From Methylobacterium nodulans ORS 2060 (lineage in GTDB: Bacteria; Pseudomonadota; Alphaproteobacteria; Rhizobiales; Beijerinckiaceae): 64,000 bases of DNA. The position numbers and the translations under genes were made by a program. Shown here piece by piece: positions 34,900 through 43,613 of this stretch. Location of the stretch: NCBI RefSeq assembly GCF_000022085.1, contig NC_011894.1, positions 3,003,501 to 3,067,500 on the forward strand, written 5' to 3'. The notes beneath the pieces were generated by a model, which saw only the letters and a list, made by a program, of their open reading frames with translations, was not told the DNA's origin and made no database searches. The first letter of the stretch is position 1. Each line of letters begins with the position of its first letter.

Positions 34900-34934
34900 C
34901 GCCCTGCCCGGCACACCGCCGCGGCGGGGCTTTT
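34900..34934 (+). terminator. Intrinsic terminator-like hairpin
   Basis: GCCCTGCC (34900-34907) pairs, with one wobble, with GGCGGGGC (34922-34929), and is followed directly by five T residues. The sequence matches the terminator at 32426-32458 almost base for base over about 45 bases, so this is probably a moved copy. Confidence 0.68.
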
Positions 34935-34939
34935 TCGTT

Positions 34940-35090
34940 TCAGGGCTCGTTGTGCGGCCGCAGCACATCCCACCCCGCCACTTGGTAGTGCTTCGGCAGG
35001 GGCCGGCCTATCCCATGCCCCAGCCGGTCTTGGTACGGATCCGAGTATAGTGGGCCAGCATGGCGCGCATTCCCGGCATGCAGCGCCGAG
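34940..35090 (-). pseudogene. Frameshifted zinc-ribbon cargo protein fragment
   Basis: The minus strand reads MRAMLAHYTRIRTKTGWGMG, then, in a second frame, GRPLPKHYQVAGWDVLRPHNEP and a stop. Together these match the C-terminal half of the protein at 58272-58736. Confidence 0.6.
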
Positions 35091-35272
35091 CGTAAGATGT
35101 TACTCGATGCGGGAGGGTCCGCCTTCACGCCTGCGGGCTTTCTCAATATCCCGAGTGTTGGGCGAGACGACGAAAACCCGCTCATGCGGCAGAGCGCCAA
35201 GGGAACGCCTTCGCCAGGCTGTTCGAAATTGGTCAAATCGAGCTCAGGCTTTCAGGTCAGCGTCAGCCACGT

Positions 35273-37627
35273 TCAACGCGTTCTGAAGAAGTAATCCTCG
35301 CCTCCGAGGGCGCCATAAACGAACGGCTCCTGCTTGCGACCCGTGCCCGCCAGCACATCATCATGCACCAGCCCGAACAGCTTGCGGATTTCGATGCCAG
35401 GCTTGGCAATGTTCTTGATCAGCGCTGCCGCGAACGGACTATTAACCTGACCATCCTGCCCATCCAGCGCCACCTGGCCGTGCTTGGCTGCGAACGCCAC
35501 CAGCGTGCCGCTCGTCTCCGGCTCGACCTTCGCCAGACCTCGCCCGACCGAACGCGCCGCGATCGTCCGCGTCATCTGCTGCAGGAACGGATTATCGCGG
35601 CAGGCATCCAGGATGACCAGGCGCAGCCTGCGCGCGCCCTCGATGCTGCCCAGGACTTGATCGAGCGGTATTGCCTCGAACTGCACGGCCCGGTCCGTCT
35701 TCAAGCGGGCATCGATCGGCACGAGATAGTTGACGCCGCCGACCTCGATGCCGTGCCCCGCGTAGTAGACGACGGCCCAGTCGGCCTTGTCCGCTTCGGC
35801 CGAGAAGCTGTTCAGGGCTCGCCGCAGATCCTCGTAGCGAAGATCGTTCTTGAGCTGAACAGTCTTGAAGCCGGTGTCCCGCAAGGAGCGGGCGATTGCG
35901 GTGGCGTCTCGCGCCGGGTTGTCGAGCGGCGCGACAGCCGCATAGGCGCTGTTGCCGATCACGAGCGCGACCCGGGTCTCGGCCAGCGGGGTGACGGCCG
36001 ACACGGCAGGCGCGTGGACAACCGGCGGGGTCTGGACCGCCGCCACCACCGCGGCGGCTGCAGGCCGGCTGGCCAGAGCCGCTTGTGCCTCACCGCGCAC
36101 CTTGAGGAAGGTTGCGTCTGCCTCAAGCTCAGGCTTCAGCCGCACAGCCTCAGCGAGATCCGCCAGAGCCCGGTCCGACTCGCCCCGGGCCTGGAACGTC
36201 ACCCCGCGTTCCTGGTAGGCGTCCGCGTATTTGGGATTGAGGCGCACGGCTTCATTCAGCTCCGCAAGCGCGCGGTCGAGATCGCCTTTGTGCCGGAAGG
36301 CCGTGCCGCGATGGCAATACGGGTTGGCGAACCCGGGCTTGAGTCGGAGGGCTTGGTCGAGGTCTGCGATCGCCCGGTCGTACTCGCCCTTCTTGTTGAG
36401 GGCAGCCCCGCGACCGTTGTAGGCCGCTGCGGACTTGGGATCGAGCCGCAGGGCCTCGTCGTAATCCGCGATCGCCCGGTCGTGCTCGCCCTTGCGGTAG
36501 AAAGCTGCTCCGCGATTGGTGTACGCCGCCGCGTCCTTAGGATCGAGCCGCAGCGCCTGATCGTAGTCCGCGATTGCCCGGTCGTACTCGCCCTTGTTTT
36601 GAAAGGCTAACCCGCGATTGTTGTAGGCAGTTGCGGACTTGGGATCGAGGCGCAGAGCGTGATCGTAGTCGGCGATTGCCCGGTCGTATTCACCCTTGTT
36701 CCGGAAGGCATCCCCGCGATTTCTGTAGGCATATGCGTACTTGGGATTGAACCGCAAGGCTTGGTCGTAGTCTGCGATCGCTCGGTCGTTCTCACCTTTG
36801 CTCCGGAAGGCATCCCCACGCCCGGTGTAGGCGATTACGGACTTTGGATCGAGCCGCAGGGCCTGATCGAAGTCCGCGATTGCCCGGTTGTACTCGCCCT
36901 TGCTCCGGAAGGCATAGCCGCGATTGATGTAGATATTTGCGTACTTAGGATCGAAGCGCAGAGCCTGATCGTAGTCTGCAATTGCCCGGTCGTACTCGCT
37001 CTTGCTTTGGAAGGCTAACCCGCGATGGGTGTATGCGGCTGCGTCCTCAGGATTGAGCCGCAGAGCGTGATCGTAGTCGGCGATTGCCCGGTCGTACTCA
37101 CCCTTGCTCTGGAAGGCGTCCCCGCGATTTCTGTAGGCATATGCGTACTTGGGATTGAACCGCAAGGCTTGGTCATAGTCTGCGATCGCTCGGTCGTACT
37201 CGCCCTTGCTCCGGAAGGCATCTCCGCGATTGGTGTAGACGACCGCGTCCCTGAGATCGAGGCGCAGGGCCTGATCGTAGTCTGCGATCGCCCGGTCGTA
37301 CTCGCCCTTGCGGTAGAACGCTAACCCGCGATTGATGTAGATATTTGCGTACTTAGGATCGAGGCGCAGGGCCTGATCGTAGTCTGCAATCGCCCGGTCG
37401 TACTCGCCCTTGCGGTAGAACGCCAGGCCGCGATGGGTGTACGCGACTGCGGACTTAGGATCGAGGCGCAAAGCCTGATCGTAGTCTGCAATCGCCCGGT
37501 CGTACTCGCCCTTGCTCCGGAAGGCATCTCCGCGATTATAGTAGTCAGTTGCATCCAATGCATAAGCTGTTGGGGTTGCCAGACCAAGCAACCCTAAAAC
37601 AAGCATCAATACATGAGCTTGATGCAT
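35273..37627 (-). CDS. Secreted TPR-repeat caspase-like (C14) protein
   Basis: A 784-residue protein. A signal peptide (MHQAHVLMLVLGLLGLATPTAYA) is followed by 14 consecutive 34-residue tetratricopeptide repeats with consensus RGxAFxxKGEYDRAIADYDQALRLDPK. An Ala/Val/Pro linker near residue 540 leads to a C-terminal caspase-like domain: RVALVIGNSAYA opens the fold, the catalytic His is in YYAGHGIEVGG and the catalytic Cys in LVILDACRDNPF. This is the TPR plus peptidase C14 architecture seen in Rhizobiales. The signal peptide places it in the periplasm or outside. ATG 37627 begins the signal peptide. The gene stands alone between IS630 remnants. Confidence 0.92.
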   Translation of the reverse strand: MHQAHVLMLVLGLLGLATPTAYALDATDYYNRGDAFRSKGEYDRAIADYDQALRLDPKSAVAYTHRGLAFYRKGEYDRAIADYDQALRLDPKYANIYINRGLAFYRKGEYDRAIADYDQALRLDLRDAVVYTNRGDAFRSKGEYDRAIADYDQALRFNPKYAYAYRNRGDAFQSKGEYDRAIADYDHALRLNPEDAAAYTHRGLAFQSKSEYDRAIADYDQALRFDPKYANIYINRGYAFRSKGEYNRAIADFDQALRLDPKSVIAYTGRGDAFRSKGENDRAIADYDQALRFNPKYAYAYRNRGDAFRNKGEYDRAIADYDHALRLDPKSATAYNNRGLAFQNKGEYDRAIADYDQALRLDPKDAAAYTNRGAAFYRKGEHDRAIADYDEALRLDPKSAAAYNGRGAALNKKGEYDRAIADLDQALRLKPGFANPYCHRGTAFRHKGDLDRALAELNEAVRLNPKYADAYQERGVTFQARGESDRALADLAEAVRLKPELEADATFLKVRGEAQAALASRPAAAAVVAAVQTPPVVHAPAVSAVTPLAETRVALVIGNSAYAAVAPLDNPARDATAIARSLRDTGFKTVQLKNDLRYEDLRRALNSFSAEADKADWAVVYYAGHGIEVGGVNYLVPIDARLKTDRAVQFEAIPLDQVLGSIEGARRLRLVILDACRDNPFLQQMTRTIAARSVGRGLAKVEPETSGTLVAFAAKHGQVALDGQDGQVNSPFAAALIKNIAKPGIEIRKLFGLVHDDVLAGTGRKQEPFVYGALGGEDYFFRTR

Positions 37628-37779
37628 GGCTCCGCTCCGCCCCCGATGGCCGGGCATCAGCAGCTAAATTATAGCTCTAAAATCAGCACATTCTACGTTC
37701 CAATCAGCGCGCGGAGTGACAATCGACACGCGGAGCGACCTGAAGAGGGGCTCGCAAGCCGAGCGGAGCGACATTCTTG

Positions 37780-38215
37780 GCTCGGCCGCCGTTTGGGTCA
37801 CCCGCTCCACCTTTGCGTATCTGTCTGGCGCGGTCTGCGTGGCCCGAGCGGTGGCCGCCGGGCTGGTAATGCCGCGCTTCGACACACGGGCCATGACTGC
37901 TCATCTGGCCGAGATCGCTCGAATGGTGGCTCCCGGAGCCCACGCGGATCTGGTCCTCAGTGGTGCTGGCTGGCACATCAGCCGCACGCTCGTGGTGCCG
38001 GAGAATATCACCCTCCTGACACTGCCGCCCTACTCATCCGAACTGAACCTGGCCGACCATCTGGCAGTATTTGCGTCAGAACAAGCTCGCCAACCGGATC
38101 TATGCTTCCTACGAGGCTATTGTCGAGGCCTGTTGCGAGGCATGGAACAACTTCTCCGAGGCCCCCAATCTGATCCGATCCACCACGTCATGCGAATGGG
38201 CGTACGTGTCATAGT
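37780..38215 (+). pseudogene. C-terminal remnant of an IS630-family transposase
   Basis: The DDE region reads FAYLSGAVCVARAVAAGLVM, then HADLVLSGAGWHIS and VPENITLLTLPPYSSELN. After a one-base shift near 38060 it continues IWQYLRQNKLANRIYASYEA and CCEAWNNFSEAPNLIRS to a stop at about 38215. The N-terminal half is missing and the expected catalytic residues are partly altered (LSGAGWH where family members usually have LDGAGWH). It is non-functional. Confidence 0.8.
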
Positions 38216-38382
38216 TTATGGCGGTTGGTATAACATGTACTCGCGCGCTGTTGTCCTGCAAATGGGGAGCCATCCTCGACGACTCGATCCGCCCATGGCA
38301 GGATGATGGTGGAAGCGGATCGAAATCCACTGTCTCGCGGATGCCTCTGCGAGCCGACGTGGTACTCCTCGGGAGAACCCGG

Positions 38383-38883
38383 ATGCGGATCATTGCGCGC
38401 ATCATCCGGAAACTTCTCGCCCTGCTCGCACCGACGACGGTGTCCATTGCTGCTTCGGAGGTGCCGAAGGCCGCGACGCCTGCGCAACACACACCGTCGG
38501 TCTCGCAGCTGGTCAAACGTCTGAGCGACCAGCCCGTCCTGCGCGCGCGCTTTGCAGCAGACCCGCGCGCTGTCCTCACCGAAGCTGGGATCGATTCCGC
38601 CTCCCTGAACCTGGGTGATCGATTGAGCGACGCCGAGATCGAACAGCTCATCGGGCGATGGCGCACAGTGGAGATCTCGGCACGATTGGCGGCGTCGGAA
38701 GAGGTGAGCCAAGGTCCAACGGCGGAGCCGTCGCTCGACAAGTCGCGCAACCCGGCACCCGTCGATGGTCACCCCCCGGGGATGCAGCCGTCACCATCCG
38801 TGAAGAAGCCGGACAATGCGGGGGCGCGGCAGACGCCCCCCGTCCCTGTGTACGGCCCTCCGCCCGGCCTCCGCCGACCCTGA
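38383..38883 (+). CDS. Candidate RiPP precursor protein with proline-rich C terminus
   Basis: A 166-residue protein directly upstream of a radical SAM/SPASM gene. It starts at ATG 38383 after GGGAG. An N-terminal basic-hydrophobic stretch (MRIIARIIRKLLALLAPTT) is followed by a helical leader-like block, SVSQLVKRLSDQPVLRARFA then ADPRAVLTEAGIDSASLNLG. The last about 50 residues are Pro-rich with two similar segments, PVDGHPPGMQPS and PVYGPPPGLRRP, the latter at the very C terminus. There are no cysteines in that region. A leader block plus repeated core next to a maturase is the pattern of a radical SAM-modified peptide; this is inference. It could instead be an unrelated secreted protein. Confidence 0.6.
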   Translation: MRIIARIIRKLLALLAPTTVSIAASEVPKAATPAQHTPSVSQLVKRLSDQPVLRARFAADPRAVLTEAGIDSASLNLGDRLSDAEIEQLIGRWRTVEISARLAASEEVSQGPTAEPSLDKSRNPAPVDGHPPGMQPSPSVKKPDNAGARQTPPVPVYGPPPGLRRP

Positions 38884-38892
38884 GGCCAGGCG

Positions 38893-40212
38893 TTGCACCG
38901 GCCCTCGGACGAACCGACCTATGACGGCGACCCACGCAGTCTCGCCCGCTGGCGACCGGGCGGGTCTGCTCCGCCGAGCCACGCCGTCTGGGAGATCACG
39001 CTGCGCTGTGACCTCGGCTGCCGACACTGCGGCTCGCGGGCTGGGCGAGCGCGTCGGGATGAACTCAGCACCGACGCGGCGCTCGACGTCGTCGCCCAAC
39101 TCGCCGACCTGGGGCTGCGCGAGGTCACCCTGATCGGCGGCGAGTTCTACCTGCGCGAGGACTGGGATCGGATCGCCGCCGCGATCACCCGGCGTGGCAT
39201 GCTCTGCAGCATCGTGACAGGCGCCCGCCAGATGACGAGGGCGCGCATCGCCCGCGCGGTTGCCGCAGGGGTCGGCAAGATCTCGCTCTCGATCGACGGG
39301 CTGGAGCAGACCCACGACTCCGTCCGCGGATCGGCGGGATCCTGGCAAGCAGCCGTGACCGCGGGCCGGCGCATCGCTTCCAGTGGCATCGACCTGTCGG
39401 TCAACACCCAGATCAACCGGCTGACGATGCCGGAACTGCCCGGCGTGGCCGACCTCCTTGTCGAGATCGGAGCGCGAAGCTGGATGGTGATCCTGACGGC
39501 AGCGATGGGGCGGGCGGCGGACCGCCGTGCGCTGATGCTCCAGCCCTATCATCTGCTGCACCTGTTTCCGCTTCTCGCGGCGATTAAGCGCGAGCGGCTC
39601 GACCCGGCCGGCATCGCCTTCTTCCCGGCCAACAACATCGGCTACTTCGGCCCCCTTGCCGAGACGCTGCGGTACGGCGCCGAGGGTGGGCACGCGTGGG
39701 CGGGCTGCGATGCCGGCGTGGCTTCACTCGGCATTGAAGCCGACGGGCGCCTGAAGGGCTGCCCGTCGCTGCCCAGTGCGGACTACACGATGGGGAATGT
39801 GAGGGACCACTCCCTCGCGCAGCTCTGGGCGAAGCGAACACCCAACCGACCGATCGCCGCGGCGGAGGATCTCTGGGGCTTCTGCTGGACCTGTCCGCAT
39901 GCGACCCGCTGCCGTGGCGGCTGCACCTGGACGTCGCACGTCCTGTTCGGCCGGCGCGGCAACAATCCGTTCTGCCACTACCGCGCGCTCGCGCTCGCCG
40001 AGCGCGGCTTCGCGGAGGCGATCGAGCCGGTCTCGGTGGCTCCCGGAGAACCCTTCGACTTCGGCCGACACCGCATCGTCGAGCTGCCGCTCCCGACGGC
40101 GCTCACCGACGATCCCGTTATCGAACGGACCCTCGCGAGCCACGTTTTCGGGCTGCGTCCCGGGACGGCGAGCGTCTGGTCGCCAGATGAGCGGGAGGAG
40201 GCGGTGATCTAA
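38893..40212 (+). CDS. Radical SAM/SPASM domain protein, probable peptide maturase
   Basis: A 439-residue enzyme. The radical SAM cluster motif CDLGCRHC (C-x3-C-x2-C) is near residue 40, followed by VTLIGGEFYLRED and SIDGLEQTHDSVRG. The C-terminal SPASM region has cysteines in AGCDAG, LKGCPS, FCWTCPHATRCRGGC and NPFCHYRA, enough for auxiliary [4Fe-4S] clusters. It would use SAM radicals to crosslink or otherwise modify a peptide, most likely the product of the gene ending nine bases upstream. The start is TTG 38893 after GAGGCCAGG; no ATG lies in frame before the cluster motif. No protease or exporter gene is adjacent. Confidence 0.9.
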   Translation: MHRPSDEPTYDGDPRSLARWRPGGSAPPSHAVWEITLRCDLGCRHCGSRAGRARRDELSTDAALDVVAQLADLGLREVTLIGGEFYLREDWDRIAAAITRRGMLCSIVTGARQMTRARIARAVAAGVGKISLSIDGLEQTHDSVRGSAGSWQAAVTAGRRIASSGIDLSVNTQINRLTMPELPGVADLLVEIGARSWMVILTAAMGRAADRRALMLQPYHLLHLFPLLAAIKRERLDPAGIAFFPANNIGYFGPLAETLRYGAEGGHAWAGCDAGVASLGIEADGRLKGCPSLPSADYTMGNVRDHSLAQLWAKRTPNRPIAAAEDLWGFCWTCPHATRCRGGCTWTSHVLFGRRGNNPFCHYRALALAERGFAEAIEPVSVAPGEPFDFGRHRIVELPLPTALTDDPVIERTLASHVFGLRPGTASVWSPDEREEAVI

Positions 40213-40372
40213 ATTGTTTGGTAGCGGAACGTTGTTGGGACCGAGTGCGTTGAGCGATTGACCGGAAGCCCTCCTCAACCCGCATCTCCCAAATGCGCAC
40301 ATGTTGTGATGACCTGGAAGCCTGGATTTGGTTTATCTTTCAAGGGAGTAGTCGGTACCAGCTGGGCTGGAG

Positions 40373-40741
40373 ATGGACAGTGCAGCGGGTGAAGAAAACG
40401 ATGCCGCTCTCAGGGTCATGTTCAATCCCCGCCTGAAGCTGGAATTCCACGGTTCGAGAGTGACATCCGATGCTGGTCTGCTGACCTTTCGGGATCTTGA
40501 TGATGCCCTTGGCCTGACAGACCTGGCCGGAGAAGCCTTCACCGACATCAGGACGGGCCAGAATAGCCGCGAAACGCTGACTGCCCAGGTTCGCCAGGCG
40601 ATCTTCGGGCGGCTCGCCGGATACGAGGACCTGCATGATGCTGACTGGCTGGCGCATGATCCGGCCCTTCGCTGGGCCTTCAATGGCGCCCTGCCCGGAC
40701 CGGCGCGGAGGACTTTAGAGGACTGCCCGGAGGCACCATAA
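40373..40741 (+). pseudogene. N-terminal remnant of an IS1380-family transposase
   Basis: The frame encodes LKLEFHGSRVTSDAGLLTFR, then DDALGLTDLAGEAF and QAIFGRLAGYEDLHDADWLA, the typical start of IS1380 transposases. It breaks off after ALRWAFNGA into unrelated sequence, so the catalytic core is absent. Confidence 0.78.
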
Positions 40742-40805
40742 CGCCTTCCGTACCCGCGCTTATGCGAATGGGCCGGCCTCACGCACGCAAGAGGCGCTAC
40801 AGCCT

Positions 40806-41147
40806 TCAGCAGGTCGCACGCAACCTGCGGTCGGCTCCCGACACGGCCTCTGGATGAGCTGCGCCACCCACTTTGTCGTTCAGTCGGTGCAGCATCTCGG
40901 TCGATGCCCTGAACCTCACGTCGCGCCTAGCCGGAACCGCTACCGCTTCACCCGTGCGCGGATTGTGGCCCCGGGCGCCTCTGGCGTTCGTCTTGAACGT
41001 GCCAAAGCCGCGCAGTGCGATGCGCTCCTCTTGCACGAGAGCCTCGCCCATGCGGTCCAGGATCGTGCGCACGACGGCTTCAGCCACGCCGGGCCGGAGA
41101 TGCGGGTTCAATTCCGCGATGCGTTGGATGAGCTGCGCCCTGACCAT
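40806..41147 (-). CDS. HU/IHF-family DNA-binding protein
   Basis: A 113-residue protein of the bacterial histone-like family, closest in feel to IHF-beta: MVRAQLIQRIAELNPHLRPG, then GEALVQEERIALRGFGTFKT and the DNA-arm region ARGHNPRTGEAVAVPARRDV. A C-terminal tail of about 20 residues extends beyond the usual length. ATG 41147 matches the family start; the frame stays open upstream without homology. As an accessory copy on the island it may assist integrase or regulate cargo. Confidence 0.85.
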   Translation of the reverse strand: MVRAQLIQRIAELNPHLRPGVAEAVVRTILDRMGEALVQEERIALRGFGTFKTNARGARGHNPRTGEAVAVPARRDVRFRASTEMLHRLNDKVGGAAHPEAVSGADRRLRATC

Positions 41148-41588
41148 ACGGTGAAGATGAAAGTGCCCTGACCGGGGCATCGCGGCCGACTGCCCGTACC
41201 CGCCGCCGGACAAGGTGCGCGGAAACCAGTATGCGCCGCGCTGCCATGCCGACTTCCCGGATCTCATTGGCCCACCTTTGCCGCCTGATCTGCCGCCGGC
41301 CTTGAGTGAGTTGAAGGCCATTCGGGGTGGGAAGGGCTGATCACCGGGTGAGCCTGCATCCACGAGATCTGCCTGCGTAACCCGCAACCTGCGAGGCGCC
41401 CGACTGCAGCCATCACGCCATCATCTGCCGGGCATGCCGTCCATCACGATGACGACTAAGCGACCGCTCGCCGCGACAACTTCTCAGCAAGAGAAAGGCT
41501 TGCTGCCTCTCACGAGAGGAGCATTTCCGCGGTCCTTAGCTATCCAACGATGTGCCAGGACCGCGGCTTCAGTGGTGGGGAGTGTTTA

Positions 41589-42128
41589 TCACCATTCGTC
41601 TCCGGTTGGTTTTGCTCCACGGTTATAAAGTAAGTCATGTTCTTGTTGGGTGAGTCCACTTTTTTTGAGTCTATAAGGGTCATTAGTGGCTGAGGATTGA
41701 GAAGATTGACCCCTAGAGTTGATTCTCCTCATTTCTCGATTCTGTATCCGGCCTCTCTCAAATGCTGCGTCATTATCGTATTTCTCTGGCTTGGCCAGTC
41801 GATACCTCTTATTCATAATATCGGTTGCAGCACCCGCAATAACGCTCAGGTCAATGCCTCGACCTCTATTTTTCTCAAGGATTTTTTGATAAATTCGATT
41901 CGATTCTGTTTCGTATTCATCTATCGTGAGGATTTTCTTTCCAGAGGTCGTGCTCTCGCTTCTGCCGACGGACACTCCGCCTCCGACACCAGCTCCTCCA
42001 CCGCCTCGCATACCCGTTCCTCCTCCGCCCATGCCGCCTCCGCCCCTCGGATCTGCATGAGCGGGAAACACAGTCAAAGCGCTGGCGAGGAGCACCAGGG
42101 CGAGGGGATATCTATGGGGGACACGCAT
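41589..42128 (-). CDS. Secreted glycine-rich hypothetical protein
   Basis: A 179-residue protein with a clear signal peptide (MRVPHRYPLALVLLASALTV then FPAHA) and a Gly-rich low-complexity segment of about 30 residues (GGGGMGGGGTGMRGGGGAG). A polar C-terminal domain with KILTIDEYETESNRIYQKIL and TQQEHDLLYNRG follows. ATG 42128 follows GGAAGGAG at good spacing. The 3' half is AT-richer than the 5' half. Function unknown; a periplasmic or cell-surface location is likely. Confidence 0.65.
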   Translation of the reverse strand: MRVPHRYPLALVLLASALTVFPAHADPRGGGGMGGGGTGMRGGGGAGVGGGVSVGRSESTTSGKKILTIDEYETESNRIYQKILEKNRGRGIDLSVIAGAATDIMNKRYRLAKPEKYDNDAAFERGRIQNREMRRINSRGQSSQSSATNDPYRLKKSGLTQQEHDLLYNRGAKPTGDEW

Positions 42129-42489
42129 GGACGGCTCCTTCCTTGGCATCGGACCCGCCGAAACAGCGCTGCCATCAGCGAGCGCCGCGAGGATTAGTTT
42201 CCGCCAATACTCAAGTTTGTCGCCGATTATGAGCTTGGTTTTGAACACCTAGTAACCGAGTATGCGCTCGTTTCTAAGTGCCGTCCAGCTCAATCGTCTG
42301 CCGAGCTAATCTACCCCAAAAAGGCTCAACGCAGAGTTGAGAGGCGGCTTATATTTGGAAATACGGCGTGCTGCCACCAACGCTAAGCTCGTTGCAGCTG
42401 TGTAGGTAGTGGCTTGTCGGGACTGTCTGGTTTATCGACAGCTCTCCATCGCACCTGCAATGCTATCGAACACACATTCCAGCGCTTTA
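42129..42489. other. Gene-free stretch
   Basis: No supported coding region or RNA gene was seen. It contains the upstream region of the secreted glycine-rich protein and the left flank of the IS5-type element. Confidence 0.5.
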
Positions 42490-43487
42490 GAGCCTGTACG
42501 CGAAATGAGTCTGGGCGATAGGACCCGCTCCGATCCGTAGAGGGACATAGCTGGGACGCGGTCTCACCATATCGGGCCCATGTCTCGCACCAGCCCTCCG
42601 AGCGCCGCCGATCTGCCCGCGCCCTCCGCCCGACGCATTCGCCGGTCCTGCCGCGGCGACGGCTGGGACGCCCTGGCCGACATCAACGTCTTCGTCTGTG
42701 CCGTCGAGGCCGAACTGGACGCCATGGATCGTGAGCGGATCGGCGTGCACCGCCGCGGGCGCAAGCCGGATCTCGCCCTGCGCTGACGCCTGATCAGGCT
42801 AATCTGGACCCTGAGCTTCGGCGGCCCGCAGGGGCGCCTCGCGGGCTGGCGCTCGGGTGTGCCCTTCACCACTCTGCACAGCGCCTTTGCCCGCTGGACC
42901 CGGCTCGGGCTGTGGCACCGCCAGCGCCTCGCCCTCGACTGGCGGCGGGCTTGCAGCGACGCGGTTCTGCCCTCGGCGCTGGTGGCTGACAGCCGCTCCC
43001 TGCGCTCGGCCCCGAGTGCTTGGGCCCGGGGCATCGACGGCGGTAAGCTGGTCAGGGGGGTGAAGCTGGTGGCCGTCTGCGACAAGCACGGCTCGCTGCT
43101 CGACCTCGAGCTGCGGCCTGCCAACGTGGATGACCGGGCCGGCACCCTGTCGGTGCTGCCGCAACTAGCCGCGCTCGGCTTTCAGGGTGAGCCGCTCGGC
43201 GACGGCGGCTTCATAGGGGCGCCCTTTGCCGCGGCAGCGCCCGTGCACGGCATCCACGTCTCCGTCTCGCCCGGCGGCACACGGGAAGGACAGTTCTTGC
43301 CGTGAGGGATCAGATGGGTGGTCGAGCGCCTGTTTGCTTGATTGAGCCGCTATCGCCGGCTCACCATCGTGTACGACCGCCAGCCAAACCTCCTTGCGCA
43401 CGTCTGGAGTGCCACGATCTCCATCATCTCGCGGCGGCTCGTCGCCCAAACCCAGGCCCAGCAAGGGATTCAATCGCGTACAGCCTC
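42490..43487 (+). mobile_element. IS5-family element with nonsense-mutated transposase
   Basis: About 998 bp bounded by 14-base terminal inverted repeats with one mismatch (42490-42503 and 43474-43487) and flanked by TTTA on both sides. The plus-strand transposase frame is unbroken from about 42580 to 43520 except for in-frame TGA codons at 42784, 43303 and 43336. Recognisable parts are GIDGGKLVRGVKLVAVCDKHG, LVADSR, and, after the last stops, WVVERLFA and LSRYRRLTIVYDRQPNLLAH. The transposase cannot be made at full length without readthrough. Confidence 0.82.
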
Positions 43488-43613
43488 TTTAGGCATGCTG
43501 TGGGCGACACGCCCTGATCCTTCACACGCCGAGTTCTCGTCATCAGTCCCGGCGGGAGCGACAGCTATGTGGAAACAGGCTAGGATCTGTCGTCCCAGGA
43601 CAGGGGATCTGAC

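Larger units (their letters stand above)
34587..35272. other. Gene-poor stretch with repeat fragments
   Basis: There is no intact gene in 686 bases. It holds a copy of a roughly 200-base repeat (34597-34800, second copy near 62849-63065), an intrinsic terminator at 34900-34934 and a frameshifted zinc-ribbon protein fragment at 34940-35090. Confidence 0.65.

Noticed and set aside
35363..36610. A long plus-strand frame of 34-residue repeats across the TPR gene
   Set aside because: It is the antisense reading of the TPR repeat; periodicity is inherited from the real gene and there is no start signal.
35700..37560. Regular 102-base repetition that at first sight resembles a CRISPR or satellite array
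   Set aside because: The period equals 34 codons and the minus strand reads as uninterrupted TPRs with a signal peptide and caspase domain; there are no short identical repeats with unique spacers.
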